Shown one piece after another: positions 7,485 to 18,077 of a stretch of DNA of 64,000 bases. The stretch comes from CBDDCQ01 sp965226285. Lineage in GTDB: Bacteria; Bacteroidota; Bacteroidia; Flavobacteriales; Ichthyobacteriaceae. The position numbers were made by a program, and so were the translations under genes. Where the stretch lies: NCBI GenBank assembly GCA_965226285.1, contig CBDDCQ010000005.1, positions 682,001-746,000 on the forward strand, given 5' to 3'. The notes under the pieces were generated by a model. That model worked only from the letters and a program-made list of their open reading frames with translations, did no database searches and was not told where the DNA came from. The stretch's first letter is position 1, and each line of letters begins with the position of its first letter.

Positions 7485-9572
7485 ATGAATAAAGCAATTT
7501 ATATTTCTACTACGGAACACTATAGCGGTAAATCCCTTGTATTACTTGGAATGATGCAAATTCTCTTGAGGAAAATAAAACGAATAGGGTACTTTCGTCC
7601 TATTATCAATAGTTCTAAAAAAGGTGTGAAAGACAATCATATAGAAACGATGATTAATCACTTTGAGTTAGATTTAAAGTATGAACATGCTTATGCTTTT
7701 ACAAGTAAACAGCTTATCAAACTCAAGAATCAAGGTAAAGAAGATAAAATTATAGAAACCATTATTCAGAAATATAAAAATATAGAAACCCAATTTGATT
7801 TTATATTGGTAGAGGGATCGGATTTATTGGGTAGAGGTTTGGATTTTGAGGTAGATTTGAATACTACTATTGCCAATAATTTAGGAATGCCTGTGATTCT
7901 TGTGGTAAATGGACTAAATAAGAATCCACAATATGCTATGGAGACAGCTCAAATGAGTTATAGTGCCTTTGTTAAAAGGGAGTGTAAGGTTATTTCTTTG
8001 GTACTCAATAAACTCAATGAGGGATATGTAGAACAAGTAAAGGAGCAATTAGAAAAGAAACTCCCTAAGCAAATTGTAAAAGGAGTCATACCTAAGCGAC
8101 AAATACTCCACAATCCTACAGTAAAAGAGATTGTAGATAATTTAGATGCAGAAGTACTATTAGGAGAAGAATTTTTAGATAACAGAGCAGACCATTTTAT
8201 AGTGGGAGCTATGCAAGTTCATAATTATATCAAGCATCTTAAAAATAATTGTGTAATTATAAGCCCTGGAGATAGGTCGGATATACTGATGAGTGCCATA
8301 CAAGCTAATAATTCAGAGAATTATCCCAAAGTATCTGCAGTGATATTGACCGGAGGATTGAGACCTGAAGCCTCCATCATTAAACTCATAAAGGGATTAT
8401 CCAGTATCATACCAGTAATATTGGTAAAAGATGGCACTTTCAATATAACCAATCGGATAGCAAATATCAAATCTAAAGTGTATTCTAAGAATAAAACCAA
8501 AATCAATTATGGTATCAATCTATTTGAAAAATATGTAGATACTAATATGCTAGAAAACAAAATAATTACTTTTAAAACACAGGGAATGACTCCTAAGATG
8601 TTTCAATACAATATCATTAAAAGAGCTAAAGAACATAAAAAACATATTGTATTACCTGAAGGAACAGATAGCAGGATACTCAAAGCTACAGAGATTATTA
8701 TAGAACAAGATGTTGCAAGACTCACTTTACTAGGTAATAGAGAAATGATACTAGACCAGATTAAGTTTCATAAACTCAACATAGATATTGAGAACTTAAA
8801 TATTATTACTCCAGAACAATCTGATAAATATGCCTCTTATATAGATGAGTTCTACGAGTTGCGCAAACACAAAGGCATAAATAAAATTATTGCTCGAGAC
8901 TATATGTCTGATGTATCTTATTTTGGTACTATGATGGTATATAAAGGTGATGCGGATGGAATGGTATCAGGTGCAACACATACTACACAGCATACGATAC
9001 GCCCTGCATTGCAATTGATAAAAACGGCTAAGGGAGTATCTACGGTATCGTCTGTATTTTTTATGCTTTTGGACGATAAAATATTGGTATATGGAGATTG
9101 TGCTATCAATCCAAACCCCAATGCAGAGCAACTCGCAGAAATAGCTATATCTTCTGCAAATACTTCTAAGAAATTTGGGTTAAAGCCTAAAGTTGCCATG
9201 TTATCTTATTCTTCGGGGGAGTCGGGTAAAGGAAAAGATGTAGAAAAGGTAAGGTTAGCAACTAAATTGGCAAAGCAAATTCAAAACGAACTCAAAATAG
9301 AAGGACCGATACAATACGATGCTGCAGTAGATAAATCTGTGGGCAAGAGTAAAATGCCAAATTCTGAAGTAGCAGGACAAGCCAATGTACTCATATTTCC
9401 CGACCTAAATACAGGAAATAATACTTATAAAGCTGTACAAAGGGAAACGGGAGCCTTAGCTATAGGTCCTATATTGCAAGGGCTCAATAAACCTGTAAAT
9501 GATCTCAGTAGAGGCTGCAATGTAAAAGATATTGTAAATACGATAATTATTACTGCTTTACAGTCGGAGTAA
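7485..9572 (+). CDS. pta: Phosphate acetyltransferase
   Basis: Pta interconverts acetyl-CoA and acetyl phosphate. The 695-residue protein has the long bacterial layout: an N-terminal P-loop CobB-like domain (STTEHYSGKSLVLLG), a central DRTGG domain (about residues 215-325), and the catalytic PTA_PTB domain from about residue 370 (HIVLPEGTDSRIL, GMVSGATHTT, SYSSGESGKGKDV, NVLIFPDLNTGN). It is a single-gene unit here; the usual partner ackA is not in the window. Confidence 0.96.
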   Translation: MNKAIYISTTEHYSGKSLVLLGMMQILLRKIKRIGYFRPIINSSKKGVKDNHIETMINHFELDLKYEHAYAFTSKQLIKLKNQGKEDKIIETIIQKYKNIETQFDFILVEGSDLLGRGLDFEVDLNTTIANNLGMPVILVVNGLNKNPQYAMETAQMSYSAFVKRECKVISLVLNKLNEGYVEQVKEQLEKKLPKQIVKGVIPKRQILHNPTVKEIVDNLDAEVLLGEEFLDNRADHFIVGAMQVHNYIKHLKNNCVIISPGDRSDILMSAIQANNSENYPKVSAVILTGGLRPEASIIKLIKGLSSIIPVILVKDGTFNITNRIANIKSKVYSKNKTKINYGINLFEKYVDTNMLENKIITFKTQGMTPKMFQYNIIKRAKEHKKHIVLPEGTDSRILKATEIIIEQDVARLTLLGNREMILDQIKFHKLNIDIENLNIITPEQSDKYASYIDEFYELRKHKGINKIIARDYMSDVSYFGTMMVYKGDADGMVSGATHTTQHTIRPALQLIKTAKGVSTVSSVFFMLLDDKILVYGDCAINPNPNAEQLAEIAISSANTSKKFGLKPKVAMLSYSSGESGKGKDVEKVRLATKLAKQIQNELKIEGPIQYDAAVDKSVGKSKMPNSEVAGQANVLIFPDLNTGNNTYKAVQRETGALAIGPILQGLNKPVNDLSRGCNVKDIVNTIIITALQSE

Positions 9573-9652
9573 TTACCTATATAGTAGTAATTTATAGACT
9601 ATTATTTTGCTTGGGAAAATACATTTCGTATTAGACTTAGGGTAAACTTGTA

Positions 9653-12301
9653 TTACACTTGCATATCTTGTAATTCTTCTAACCTTTTTTGGATAATATT
9701 AATTTTAGCTTTTGCATCAGTGTGTTTTTTCTTTTCTAATGCCACTACTTTTTCTGGTGCATTGTTTACAAATTTTTCATTGCTCAATTTTTTTTCTGCT
9801 GAGGATAAAAATCCTTGATAATACGATAGTTCTTTGTTCAATTTTTCTATCTCTAAAACTATGTTTATTGTATCTTTTGCAAAGGGCATAAAATATTCAT
9901 CAACACCTACTCTAAAAGAATGAGCTTCCTCTACTTTTTCAGAGGTGTAATTGATATTATCTAAATTACATAGCTTGATGATCATATAGTCAAAAATATT
10001 TTTCTTTTGTTCAACAATAGCTACTAGTTCTAACTTCTCTTTGTGAGGGATATTTTTTTGTTTTCTAATATTCCTTATATTTGTAATCACCTGCGCAACT
10101 TTATCAAATTGGGTGATAAGAGAAGCATCGGTATTTTCAATCTTAGATAATTGGCTTATCACAATAGAATCACTCTGTTTACTTTTGTGTTCGAGCAATT
10201 GCCAAATTTCCTCTGTGATAAAAGGCATAAAAGGGTGTAACATTTCAAGTAGATTTTCAAAATAAGATACAGTTTGTAAATAGGTATTTTTATCTATCGG
10301 ATGTCCATATTCTGGTTTTATCATTTCTAAATACCAAGAACAAAAATCATCCCATATTAATTTATAAAGTGTCATAAGAGCCTCGGATATTCTATATTTA
10401 TCATAGGATTTATTGAGTTGGGTTGATGTTTTTTTTAATTTAGCTTTGAACCAATCTATAGCTACCTTTGTATTTTGTGACTCAGGTGTATCTTCTGATA
10501 TTTTCCAACTTTTTATTAATCTAAAGGCATTCCATATTTTATTGGCAAAATTTCGTCCTTGCATACAGAGGCTTTCATCAAAAAGCAAGTCATTTCCGGC
10601 AGGTGTACACAGTATTAAGCCCACCCTTACAGCGTCTGCTCCGTATCTATCCATAAGTTCCATAGGATCAGGGGAATTTCCAAGGGATTTAGACATCTTT
10701 TGTCCTTTTTTGTCCCTTACAACTCCTGTAAAATAAACCTTTTTGAAAGGTTTCATATCTCTGTAATGGTACCCCAACATCACCATCCTTGCTACCCAAA
10801 AGAAAATAATATCAGGTGCTGTAACTAACTCTTGTGTAGGGTAATAATAATTAACCTCTTCATTATTGGGATTAGAGATGCCATTAAATACTGATATAGG
10901 CCATAACCAAGACGAGAACCAAGTGTCTAATACATCTTCATCTTGTTTCAAATCCTGTATAGTAAGTACTTTATTACCAGTTTTTTCTATAACCAAAGAT
11001 AAGGCTTCTTCTTTGGTTTGGGCTACTACAAAGTCATCTGATCCTTCTCCATAATAGTAAGCTGGTATTTGGTGTCCCCACCAAAGTTGCCTTGAAATAT
11101 TCCAATCACGTATGTTTTCTAACCAGTGCTTATAAGTATTTTTAAATTTCTTAGGTAATAGTTCTATCTCGTCTTCCACTACAGCTTTGAGTGCTGGTGT
11201 AGCCAAATATTCCATTTTCAAGAACCATTGATATGAGATTTTAGGTTCTATTATTGCCGATGTTCTCTCTGATGTACCTATTTTATTTTTATATTTTTCT
11301 ATTTTTTGTAGCAGTCCTTTTTCTTCTAATTCTTTTACTATCTCTTTTCGTACAACAAACCTGTCTTTGCCTTGATAATGCAATCCATTTTCATTAAGAG
11401 TAGCATCGTCATTAAAAATATCTATGACTTTTAAATTATGTTCCTGTCCTATTTGATTGTCGTTGGGATCATGAGCAGGAGTTATTTTTAAACAACCCGT
11501 ACCAAAATCTATATCTACATATTTATCCTGTATAATAGGTACACTTCTTTCACATATAGGAACTATAACTTTTTTACCTTTTAAGTGCTGGTATCTTTGG
11601 TCATTAGGATTGATGCAAACAGCCGTATCTCCCAGTATAGTTTCGGGTCTTGTGGTAGCTACTATTATAAAATCTTGCGTTCCTTCTATTTGATACTTAA
11701 TATAAAACAATTTGCCTGTCTTTTCTATATAGATTACTTCTTCATCAGATACTGTAGTTTTAGCTTGAGGGTCCCAATTGATCATTTTATACCCTTTGTA
11801 GATAAGCCCTTTTTTATATAGAGATACAAATACTTTGATTACAGAGTCCGATAGACTTTTGTCCATAGTGAACTTAGTTCTATCCCAGTCGCAAGAAACT
11901 CCTAACTTTTTGAGTTGATCTAAGATAACGCCACCGTATTCTTTTGTCCACTGCCAAGCGTAATCTAAAAATTCTTCTCTATTTAAATCGGATTTTTCTA
12001 TGCCTTTGTCTCTTAATCGTGCTACTACTTTTGCTTCTGTAGCTATGGAAGCGTGGTCTGTACCAGGTACCCAACAAGCATTATACCCATTCATTCTGGC
12101 TCTACGGATAAGAATATCTTGAATGGTATTATTCAGCATGTGTCCCATATGTAATATGCCTGTTACATTAGGAGGTGGCATGACTATGGTATAAGCCTTT
12201 TTTTGATTTGGTAAAGATTTGAAATACTGGTTTTTCAACCAATATTTATACCATTTACCCTCTACTTTTGAGGGGTTGTATTTTATAGGGATATTACTCA
12301 T
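9653..12301 (-). CDS. valS: Valine--tRNA ligase
   Basis: Class I aminoacyl-tRNA synthetase, 882 residues. The HIGH motif appears as HMGH at residues 51-54 within PPPNVTGILHMGHMLNNT, followed by the CP1 editing domain (TTRPETILGDTAV) and the KMSKS loop (GQKMSKSLGNSPDP). The C-terminal coiled-coil arm that contacts tRNA-Val is present (residues ~810-880, rich in K/E/L). I use the ATG at 12301; an in-frame TTG two codons upstream is less likely. The gene ends convergently with pta. Confidence 0.97.
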   Translation of the reverse strand: MSNIPIKYNPSKVEGKWYKYWLKNQYFKSLPNQKKAYTIVMPPPNVTGILHMGHMLNNTIQDILIRRARMNGYNACWVPGTDHASIATEAKVVARLRDKGIEKSDLNREEFLDYAWQWTKEYGGVILDQLKKLGVSCDWDRTKFTMDKSLSDSVIKVFVSLYKKGLIYKGYKMINWDPQAKTTVSDEEVIYIEKTGKLFYIKYQIEGTQDFIIVATTRPETILGDTAVCINPNDQRYQHLKGKKVIVPICERSVPIIQDKYVDIDFGTGCLKITPAHDPNDNQIGQEHNLKVIDIFNDDATLNENGLHYQGKDRFVVRKEIVKELEEKGLLQKIEKYKNKIGTSERTSAIIEPKISYQWFLKMEYLATPALKAVVEDEIELLPKKFKNTYKHWLENIRDWNISRQLWWGHQIPAYYYGEGSDDFVVAQTKEEALSLVIEKTGNKVLTIQDLKQDEDVLDTWFSSWLWPISVFNGISNPNNEEVNYYYPTQELVTAPDIIFFWVARMVMLGYHYRDMKPFKKVYFTGVVRDKKGQKMSKSLGNSPDPMELMDRYGADAVRVGLILCTPAGNDLLFDESLCMQGRNFANKIWNAFRLIKSWKISEDTPESQNTKVAIDWFKAKLKKTSTQLNKSYDKYRISEALMTLYKLIWDDFCSWYLEMIKPEYGHPIDKNTYLQTVSYFENLLEMLHPFMPFITEEIWQLLEHKSKQSDSIVISQLSKIENTDASLITQFDKVAQVITNIRNIRKQKNIPHKEKLELVAIVEQKKNIFDYMIIKLCNLDNINYTSEKVEEAHSFRVGVDEYFMPFAKDTINIVLEIEKLNKELSYYQGFLSSAEKKLSNEKFVNNAPEKVVALEKKKHTDAKAKINIIQKRLEELQDMQV

Positions 12302-12403
12302 TTTCAATTCGTTCTATTAGTATTGTTCTAAGCCTAAAAATTGACAATTACAAAATTAATCAAAAAATACGATTCCAAAAGGTGTTGGCATCTAAAATTA
12401 TAT

Positions 12404-12411
12404 TAATTTTG
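12404..12411 (+). promoter_or_regulatory. -7 box for the DUF4290-murA-suf operon
   Basis: TAATTTTG fits TAnnTTTG 35 bp before the DUF4290 ATG. A TTGG at 12385 gives a somewhat short 16-bp spacer. Confidence 0.4.
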
Positions 12412-12445
12412 CCATGATTTTTTAATTTGATCATAGATTTTTTTA

Positions 12446-13042
12446 ATGCAATATAATACAGAAAGATGCCTATTAAAAGTTCCTGAATTAGGCAGGAATA
12501 TTCATAATATGGTAGAATATTTGAAAACAATACCAAATAAAGATAAAAGAACACTTGCAGCCATTACCTTAGTGAAAGCTATAACTTGCCTAAATCGTAC
12601 GAGAAATATAAAGGATTCTCAGCAAGAAATATGGAACCAAATATTTACCCTTGTGGACTATAATTTAGATATAGACATCCCATATAATATACCTGAGCAT
12701 AAAAAATTAGATAAAAAAGATTTTAAATTATCTTACCCTATAGAGTTAAAAAAATATAGATACTATGGTGTAAATATCTTAAAGACTATAAACACGGTAA
12801 TAGACTATAAAGAACATCCTAATTATCTCGATTTTTTAATAGATATTGCCAACAATATGAAAAAATTATATCTAATTTGGAATAAAGTATCGATAGATGA
12901 CCATCTTATCTTTGACCATTTAAAAGAGTTATCCAAAGAACGAATAAATTTGAAAGGTAAAAACATAGAACTTAAATCATTCAGTAAATTGGTAGCTTCT
13001 ACCTTTTATAATCGAGAAAATACCAAAAATGAGCGTATTTAA
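12446..13042 (+). CDS. DUF4290 domain-containing protein
   Basis: A 198-residue, helix-rich cytoplasmic protein restricted to Bacteroidota, nearly always found just before murA. Recognised by the N-terminal MQYNTERCLLKVPELGRNIH, NMVEYLKTIPNKDKRTLAA, and DYNLDIDIPYNIPEH. The 3' end overlaps the murA start by 14 bp, which suggests translational coupling. Function is unknown. It heads a seven-gene run with short gaps ending at 19809. Confidence 0.85.
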   Translation: MQYNTERCLLKVPELGRNIHNMVEYLKTIPNKDKRTLAAITLVKAITCLNRTRNIKDSQQEIWNQIFTLVDYNLDIDIPYNIPEHKKLDKKDFKLSYPIELKKYRYYGVNILKTINTVIDYKEHPNYLDFLIDIANNMKKLYLIWNKVSIDDHLIFDHLKELSKERINLKGKNIELKSFSKLVASTFYNRENTKNERI

Positions 13043-14336
13043 AATAGAAGGAGGACACAAGCTAAAGGGAGAAATCAATCCTCAAGGAGCAAAAAATGAA
13101 GCCCTACAAGTAATAAGTGCTGTACTTCTTTCTTCTGATAAGATTACTATTCACAATATTCCCAATATTATAGATGTAAATAATCTAATAGATATTTTAC
13201 GTAATTTAGGAGTGAAAGTTAATAAAATAGGCAATAATAGTTATACCTTTCAGGCAGACAGTATAGATGTTAAACATTTTATATCTCACTTCTATATGAA
13301 TAAAAGTTCATCTATTAGAGGCTCTGTAATGACGTTAGGACCTCTATTGAGTAGATTTGGAAAAGCTATTATTGCTCAACCGGGTGGAGATAAAATAGGA
13401 AGAAGAAGATTAGATACTCATCTCGAAGGATTTAAGAAATTAGGAGCACAGTATAAATACTGTAGAGAAAGTAAAAAATATACTGTAGAGGCTAAAGAAT
13501 TAAAAGGTACGTACTTGTTATTAGATGAAGCTTCTGTTACGGGAACGGCAAATATCATTATGGCTGCTGTATTGGCAAAAGGAATTACTAAAATATACAA
13601 TGCAGCTTGCGAACCGTATGTACAACAGTTGTGTAAAATGCTTAATGTGATGGGTGCTGAAATTACAGGTATCGGTTCAAATTTATTAACGATAAAGGGC
13701 GTAAAGACACTTAGAGGTTGCACCCATATTGTACTACCAGATATGATAGAAGTAGGAAGTTGGATAGGGATGGCTGCCATTACAAAATCGGATATTACAA
13801 TTAAGAATGTAAGTTGGCAAAATTTGGGCTTAATCCCAAATACCTTTAAAAGAATGGGAATAGAATTCTATAAGAAAAATGATGATATATATATTCCTGA
13901 ACAGGAAAACTACGCTATTCAAAGCTATATAGATGGCTCTATCACTACATTTTCTGATGCTCCATGGCCTGGAATCACACCAGACCTTATAAGTATATTG
14001 ATAGTGACTGCCATACAAGCTAAAGGAAGTGTGCTTATTCATCAAAAAATGTTTGAAAGCAGGCTCTTTTTTGTAGATAAACTTATAGATATGGGTGCTA
14101 AAATTATATTATGTGACCCACATAGAGCTACTGTAATAGGGAGCAATCATAAATCTTCCTTAAAAGCTACTACTATGAGCTCTCCTGATATAAGGGCAGG
14201 TATCGCACTTGTAATAGCTGCATTATCTGCAAAAGGAACGAGCATGATACATAATATAAAACAAATAGATCGAGGCTATGAAAACATAGAACAAAGGCTA
14301 AAAGCCATTGGTGCTAAAATAGAAAGAATAAGTTAA
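13029..14336 (+). CDS. murA: UDP-N-acetylglucosamine 1-carboxyvinyltransferase, Asp-type active site
   Basis: MurA transfers enolpyruvate from PEP to UDP-GlcNAc, the first committed step of peptidoglycan synthesis. Domains: the two-fold EPSP-synthase-like inside-out barrels over 435 residues, with GGHKLKGEINPQGAKNEAL at the N-terminus, TGTANIIMAA and SSPDIRAGIALVIAALSAKG. The active-site loop reads PGGDKIGRRRLDTH, so the usual fosfomycin-target Cys is Asp121. Asp at this place is known to keep activity and give intrinsic fosfomycin tolerance in other bacteria. Confidence 0.96.
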   Translation: MSVFKIEGGHKLKGEINPQGAKNEALQVISAVLLSSDKITIHNIPNIIDVNNLIDILRNLGVKVNKIGNNSYTFQADSIDVKHFISHFYMNKSSSIRGSVMTLGPLLSRFGKAIIAQPGGDKIGRRRLDTHLEGFKKLGAQYKYCRESKKYTVEAKELKGTYLLLDEASVTGTANIIMAAVLAKGITKIYNAACEPYVQQLCKMLNVMGAEITGIGSNLLTIKGVKTLRGCTHIVLPDMIEVGSWIGMAAITKSDITIKNVSWQNLGLIPNTFKRMGIEFYKKNDDIYIPEQENYAIQSYIDGSITTFSDAPWPGITPDLISILIVTAIQAKGSVLIHQKMFESRLFFVDKLIDMGAKIILCDPHRATVIGSNHKSSLKATTMSSPDIRAGIALVIAALSAKGTSMIHNIKQIDRGYENIEQRLKAIGAKIERIS

Positions 14337-14357
14337 ATATTAAAATTTTATAATGAT

Positions 14358-16004
14358 ATGAATATCGATAAATATATAATCGTTTTATGCGTTGGTTTGC
14401 TTTCAGGAATGCTGTTCTCTTGTGAGAAGAATATGAAACAAACCCAAAAAGAGGATATAAATATTATACCTCAACCCAATTCTGTAAAGTTTAAGGAAGG
14501 TAGTTTCAATATATCTGAAAATACCACTTTACATATTACAGATGATGCAAAAAAATTAGAAAACATTAAATTTGCAACGGACTATTTATACAATACATTT
14601 TCACGTTTTGGTATTGATATAAAAACAGTAGATGAAAGTCTCAAAAACCAAATTGTAATATCCAAAGGAGATTTTGATAACGATGAAGCTTATAGTATAG
14701 AGACGATAGTATCTAGTGACTTACTACTTATCAAAGTAAAAACTAGCAGAGGTTTATTTTACGCCTTTCAAACGTTAAAACAACTTTTACCAGTAGAGAT
14801 TTTTGGTAAAGGTAGCGAAAAAAAATGGGATGTTCCGGCTATAAGTTTAAAAGATGCTCCTACATTCCCATATAGAGGAATGCACTTAGATGTAGGAAGA
14901 CACTATTTTTCTATAGAATTTATTAAAAAATACATAGATTACATAGCTATGCACAAAATGAATACATTTCATTGGCACTTGACGGAAGACCAAGGTTGGA
15001 GAATAGAAATAAAAAAATATCCAAAACTTACAGAAGTGGGTGCTTATAGAGATGAAACACTAATAGGACACTATTCGGACAAACCTCATAAATTTGATGG
15101 CAAGAGATATGGTGGTTTCTACACTCAAGACCAAATAAGACAAGTGGTTAAATATGCGCAAGAGAGATTTGTAACAGTAATCCCAGAGATTGAGTTCCCG
15201 GGACATTCTACAGCTGCTATTGCATCGTATCCAGAATTATCTTGCGACGGAAAAAAACAAAAAGTAGCAACCAAGTGGGGTGTATTTCCTAAGGGAGTGT
15301 ATTGTACTAAAGAAATTAACTTTCAATTTATGGAAGATGTGCTCTCTGAAGTTTTAGAATTATTCCCGAGTAAATATATTCATATAGGAGGTGATGAAGC
15401 TCCTAAAGATCAATGGAACAAATGTAGGCATTGTAAAAATCTTATCTATAAAGAAAAGTTGGGCGATTCTTATGGATTGCAAAGTTATTTTATAAAGAGA
15501 ATAGAGAAGTTTTTAAACCAAAGAGGAAGAAACCTTATAGGTTGGGACGAAATACTCGAAGGCGGACTTGCTCCTAATGCTACGGTCATGAGTTGGAGAG
15601 GCGTAAAAGGAGGTATAGAAGCTGCAAAACAAAATCACGATGTAATTATGACTCCCGGAACTCACTGCTACTTTGATCATTACCAAGGAGATAAAAATAA
15701 AGAACCTGTAGCCATTGGAGGAAATACTACTCTAAAAAAAGTATATTCTTTTGAACCTATACCTAGTGAACTTAACCAACAGCAAGCTAAACATATATTA
15801 GGAGCACAAGGGAATGTATGGACTGAGTATATGAAGGATTCTAAAAAGGTAGAATATATGGTATTTCCTAGGATTAGTGCCCTATCAGAAGTAGTATGGA
15901 CAAAAAAGGATAAAAGAGACTGGGCAGATTTTTTAAATAGAATGGAAATTCAGTATTTAAGATATGATATTTTAGGAATAAACTATTTGAGAAGAAACAA
16001 TTAA
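14358..16004 (+). CDS. GH20 beta-N-acetylhexosaminidase lipoprotein
   Basis: Exo-hexosaminidase that removes terminal GlcNAc/GalNAc from glycans. Lipobox Cys22 (LFSC) puts it on the cell envelope. The GH20b domain (residues ~35-170) precedes the catalytic barrel with PYRGMHLDVGRHYF, FHWHLTEDQGWRIEI, and the catalytic Asp346-Glu347 in HIGGDEAPKDQW; WGRG-like MSWRGVKGG follows. 548 residues, normal for Bacteroidota. It lies between murA and sufC with gaps of 21 and 31 bp, where sufB would be expected. Confidence 0.93.
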   Translation: MNIDKYIIVLCVGLLSGMLFSCEKNMKQTQKEDINIIPQPNSVKFKEGSFNISENTTLHITDDAKKLENIKFATDYLYNTFSRFGIDIKTVDESLKNQIVISKGDFDNDEAYSIETIVSSDLLLIKVKTSRGLFYAFQTLKQLLPVEIFGKGSEKKWDVPAISLKDAPTFPYRGMHLDVGRHYFSIEFIKKYIDYIAMHKMNTFHWHLTEDQGWRIEIKKYPKLTEVGAYRDETLIGHYSDKPHKFDGKRYGGFYTQDQIRQVVKYAQERFVTVIPEIEFPGHSTAAIASYPELSCDGKKQKVATKWGVFPKGVYCTKEINFQFMEDVLSEVLELFPSKYIHIGGDEAPKDQWNKCRHCKNLIYKEKLGDSYGLQSYFIKRIEKFLNQRGRNLIGWDEILEGGLAPNATVMSWRGVKGGIEAAKQNHDVIMTPGTHCYFDHYQGDKNKEPVAIGGNTTLKKVYSFEPIPSELNQQQAKHILGAQGNVWTEYMKDSKKVEYMVFPRISALSEVVWTKKDKRDWADFLNRMEIQYLRYDILGINYLRRNN

Positions 16005-16035
16005 ATATTGTTAATTTTATAAATAGACTAAAAAA

Positions 16036-16773
16036 ATGTTAAAGATAACTAACCTTAAAGTTTCTGTAGAAGAAAAACAGATTCTTAAAGGCATCAATTT
16101 AGAGGTAAATTCTGGTGAAATTCATGCGATTATGGGACCTAATGGTTCTGGTAAAAGCACCTTATCTCATGTAATAGCAGGAAAGGAAAATTGTAAAGTT
16201 ACAGAGGGAAACATACAATTTATGGGGGAGAGCATCATAGAGTTAGCTCCTGAAGAAAGAGCCCATAGAGGCATCTTTATGTCGTTTCAATACCCCATAG
16301 AAATACCGGGCATATCTGTACTAAACTTTATGAAAACTGCTATTAATGAAACCAGAAAACAGCAGGGATTAAAGGAATTATCAGCAGCTGAGATGCTTAA
16401 AAAAATAAAAGAAAAGTCAGCACTATTAGAGATGGATATGTCTTTTTTATCACGTTCTCTAAATGAGGGATTTTCAGGCGGAGAAAAAAAGAAAAATGAA
16501 ATCTTTCAAATGGCGATGCTTGAACCCAAAGTGGCTATATTAGATGAAACAGACTCAGGATTGGATATAGATGCTCTTAAAGTAGTGGCAAATGGGGTAA
16601 ATAAACTTAAATCTGAAGATCATACCATAGTGCTGATTACGCATTACCAGAGGCTATTAGACTATATTATTCCTGACTTTGTACATGTATTACAAGATGG
16701 TAGAATTGTAAAAACAGGAAGTAAAAAATTAGCTATCGAGTTAGAGTCTAAAGGATATGATTGGTTAAAATAA
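16036..16773 (+). CDS. sufC: Fe-S cluster assembly ATPase SufC
   Basis: ABC-type ATPase of the SUF scaffold SufBCD. Walker A GPNGSGKST at residues 34-42, the Suf-specific SFQYPIEIPG, the signature SGGEKKKNEI, Walker B VAILDETDSGLDIDAL, and the H-loop ITHYQRLLDYI. 245 residues, normal length. It is followed 15 bp later by sufD. sufB, which forms the scaffold with it, is not upstream. Confidence 0.96.
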   Translation: MLKITNLKVSVEEKQILKGINLEVNSGEIHAIMGPNGSGKSTLSHVIAGKENCKVTEGNIQFMGESIIELAPEERAHRGIFMSFQYPIEIPGISVLNFMKTAINETRKQQGLKELSAAEMLKKIKEKSALLEMDMSFLSRSLNEGFSGGEKKKNEIFQMAMLEPKVAILDETDSGLDIDALKVVANGVNKLKSEDHTIVLITHYQRLLDYIIPDFVHVLQDGRIVKTGSKKLAIELESKGYDWLK

Positions 16774-16788
16774 AAATCTATTACACTT

Positions 16789-18060
16789 ATGGACTTACAG
16801 CAAAAAATTGTACACCAATACAAACCATTAAGTAACAATGATAGTGTACTAAAACATATCAGAGATAAATCTATTGCACTATTTGAGAAAAAAGGATTCC
16901 CTACTACCAAAGATGAGGAGTGGAAATATACTAATTTGAATAGGGTTCTATCTAAAAATTACAACCTCTCAGAAGAACAAGCTCAAATATCTTTTGACGA
17001 TATTAGGTCATATCTTTTGAATGCTGATAACTATAGAGTTGTATTTGTAAATGGGCGTTTAAATCATAGATTATCTAAAATTCCAATAGATTTTAGTGTA
17101 AAAAATTTGACAGATTTAGACGATGATACTTTGAGTAAATATTTATGCCAAATTTCTTATAATGAGCAAGAGATCGTCGCCATTAATAATTCTATGATAA
17201 ACGAAGGTATATATATAGAAGTGCCCAAAGCTAAAACCGTAAAAGAACCTTTAGAAATAATACATATTACAGAAAGTGATCAGGATATAATGAAGTGTAC
17301 CAGAAGCGTAATTGTGGTAAATAAAAATGCTGAAATTAACATTGTAGAGAGACATTGCAATCTCTCTGATAATGTAGTATTTACAAATGGAGTAAGTGAA
17401 ATTTTTGTAAAGGAGAACGCCAATCTATACTATTATAAATTGCAAAATGACAGCCTAAAATCTAATATGGTAGATTATACTTTTGTATCTCAACAAACCG
17501 GTAGCAATGCTACGGTAGATACTTTTTCATTTGGAGGTGATTTTACGAGGAATAATCTTTATTTTTATCTCAATGGAGAAAATGCAACCTCAAATTTGAA
17601 CAGTGTAAGTATGTTAGATCATAAGCAGCTGGTAGATAACCATACTACAGTAGAACATAGAGTACCGCATTGCAATAGCAATGAAATGTATAAAGGTGTA
17701 TATAAAGGTGAATCTAATGGTGTTTTCAATGGCAAAGTAATTGTATATCCAAATGCACAAAAGACTAATGGATTTCAACAGAATAATAATATATTACTAT
17801 CTAAAAATGCAAGAGTAAATACCAAACCACAGTTAGAAATATTTGCAGATGATGTACGGTGTTCACACGGTTGTACGGTAGGTCAAATAGATAAAGATAC
17901 TTTGTTCTACCTTCGTTCGAGAGGACTTTCTAAAAGTAAAGCGCAAGCATTGATGATATATGCTTTTGTAAGTGAAGTCCTACAAAATATGAAAATAGAA
18001 GAATTAAAAGAATATATAATTCGTATCATTGCAAAAAAAACAGAAACGATTTTTATTTGA
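16789..18060 (+). CDS. sufD: Fe-S cluster assembly protein SufD
   Basis: Scaffold subunit paired with SufB and SufC. The C-terminal beta-helix core is evident: HRVPHCNSNEMYKGVYKGES-NGVFNGKVIVYPNAQKTNGFQ, then ADDVRCSHGCTVGQIDKDTL and YLRSRGLSKSKAQALMIYAF. The N-terminal part has the usual LFEKKGFPTTKDEEWKYTNL. 423 residues. It is separated from sufS by 17 bp. Confidence 0.95.
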   Translation: MDLQQKIVHQYKPLSNNDSVLKHIRDKSIALFEKKGFPTTKDEEWKYTNLNRVLSKNYNLSEEQAQISFDDIRSYLLNADNYRVVFVNGRLNHRLSKIPIDFSVKNLTDLDDDTLSKYLCQISYNEQEIVAINNSMINEGIYIEVPKAKTVKEPLEIIHITESDQDIMKCTRSVIVVNKNAEINIVERHCNLSDNVVFTNGVSEIFVKENANLYYYKLQNDSLKSNMVDYTFVSQQTGSNATVDTFSFGGDFTRNNLYFYLNGENATSNLNSVSMLDHKQLVDNHTTVEHRVPHCNSNEMYKGVYKGESNGVFNGKVIVYPNAQKTNGFQQNNNILLSKNARVNTKPQLEIFADDVRCSHGCTVGQIDKDTLFYLRSRGLSKSKAQALMIYAFVSEVLQNMKIEELKEYIIRIIAKKTETIFI

Positions 18061-18077
18061 TATAATTTTATAGGATC

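Noticed and set aside
13418..13780. Long minus-strand frames opposite murA, pta, mfd and the S8 genes
   Set aside because: They are antisense shadows of well-supported genes, with no homology or start context of their own.
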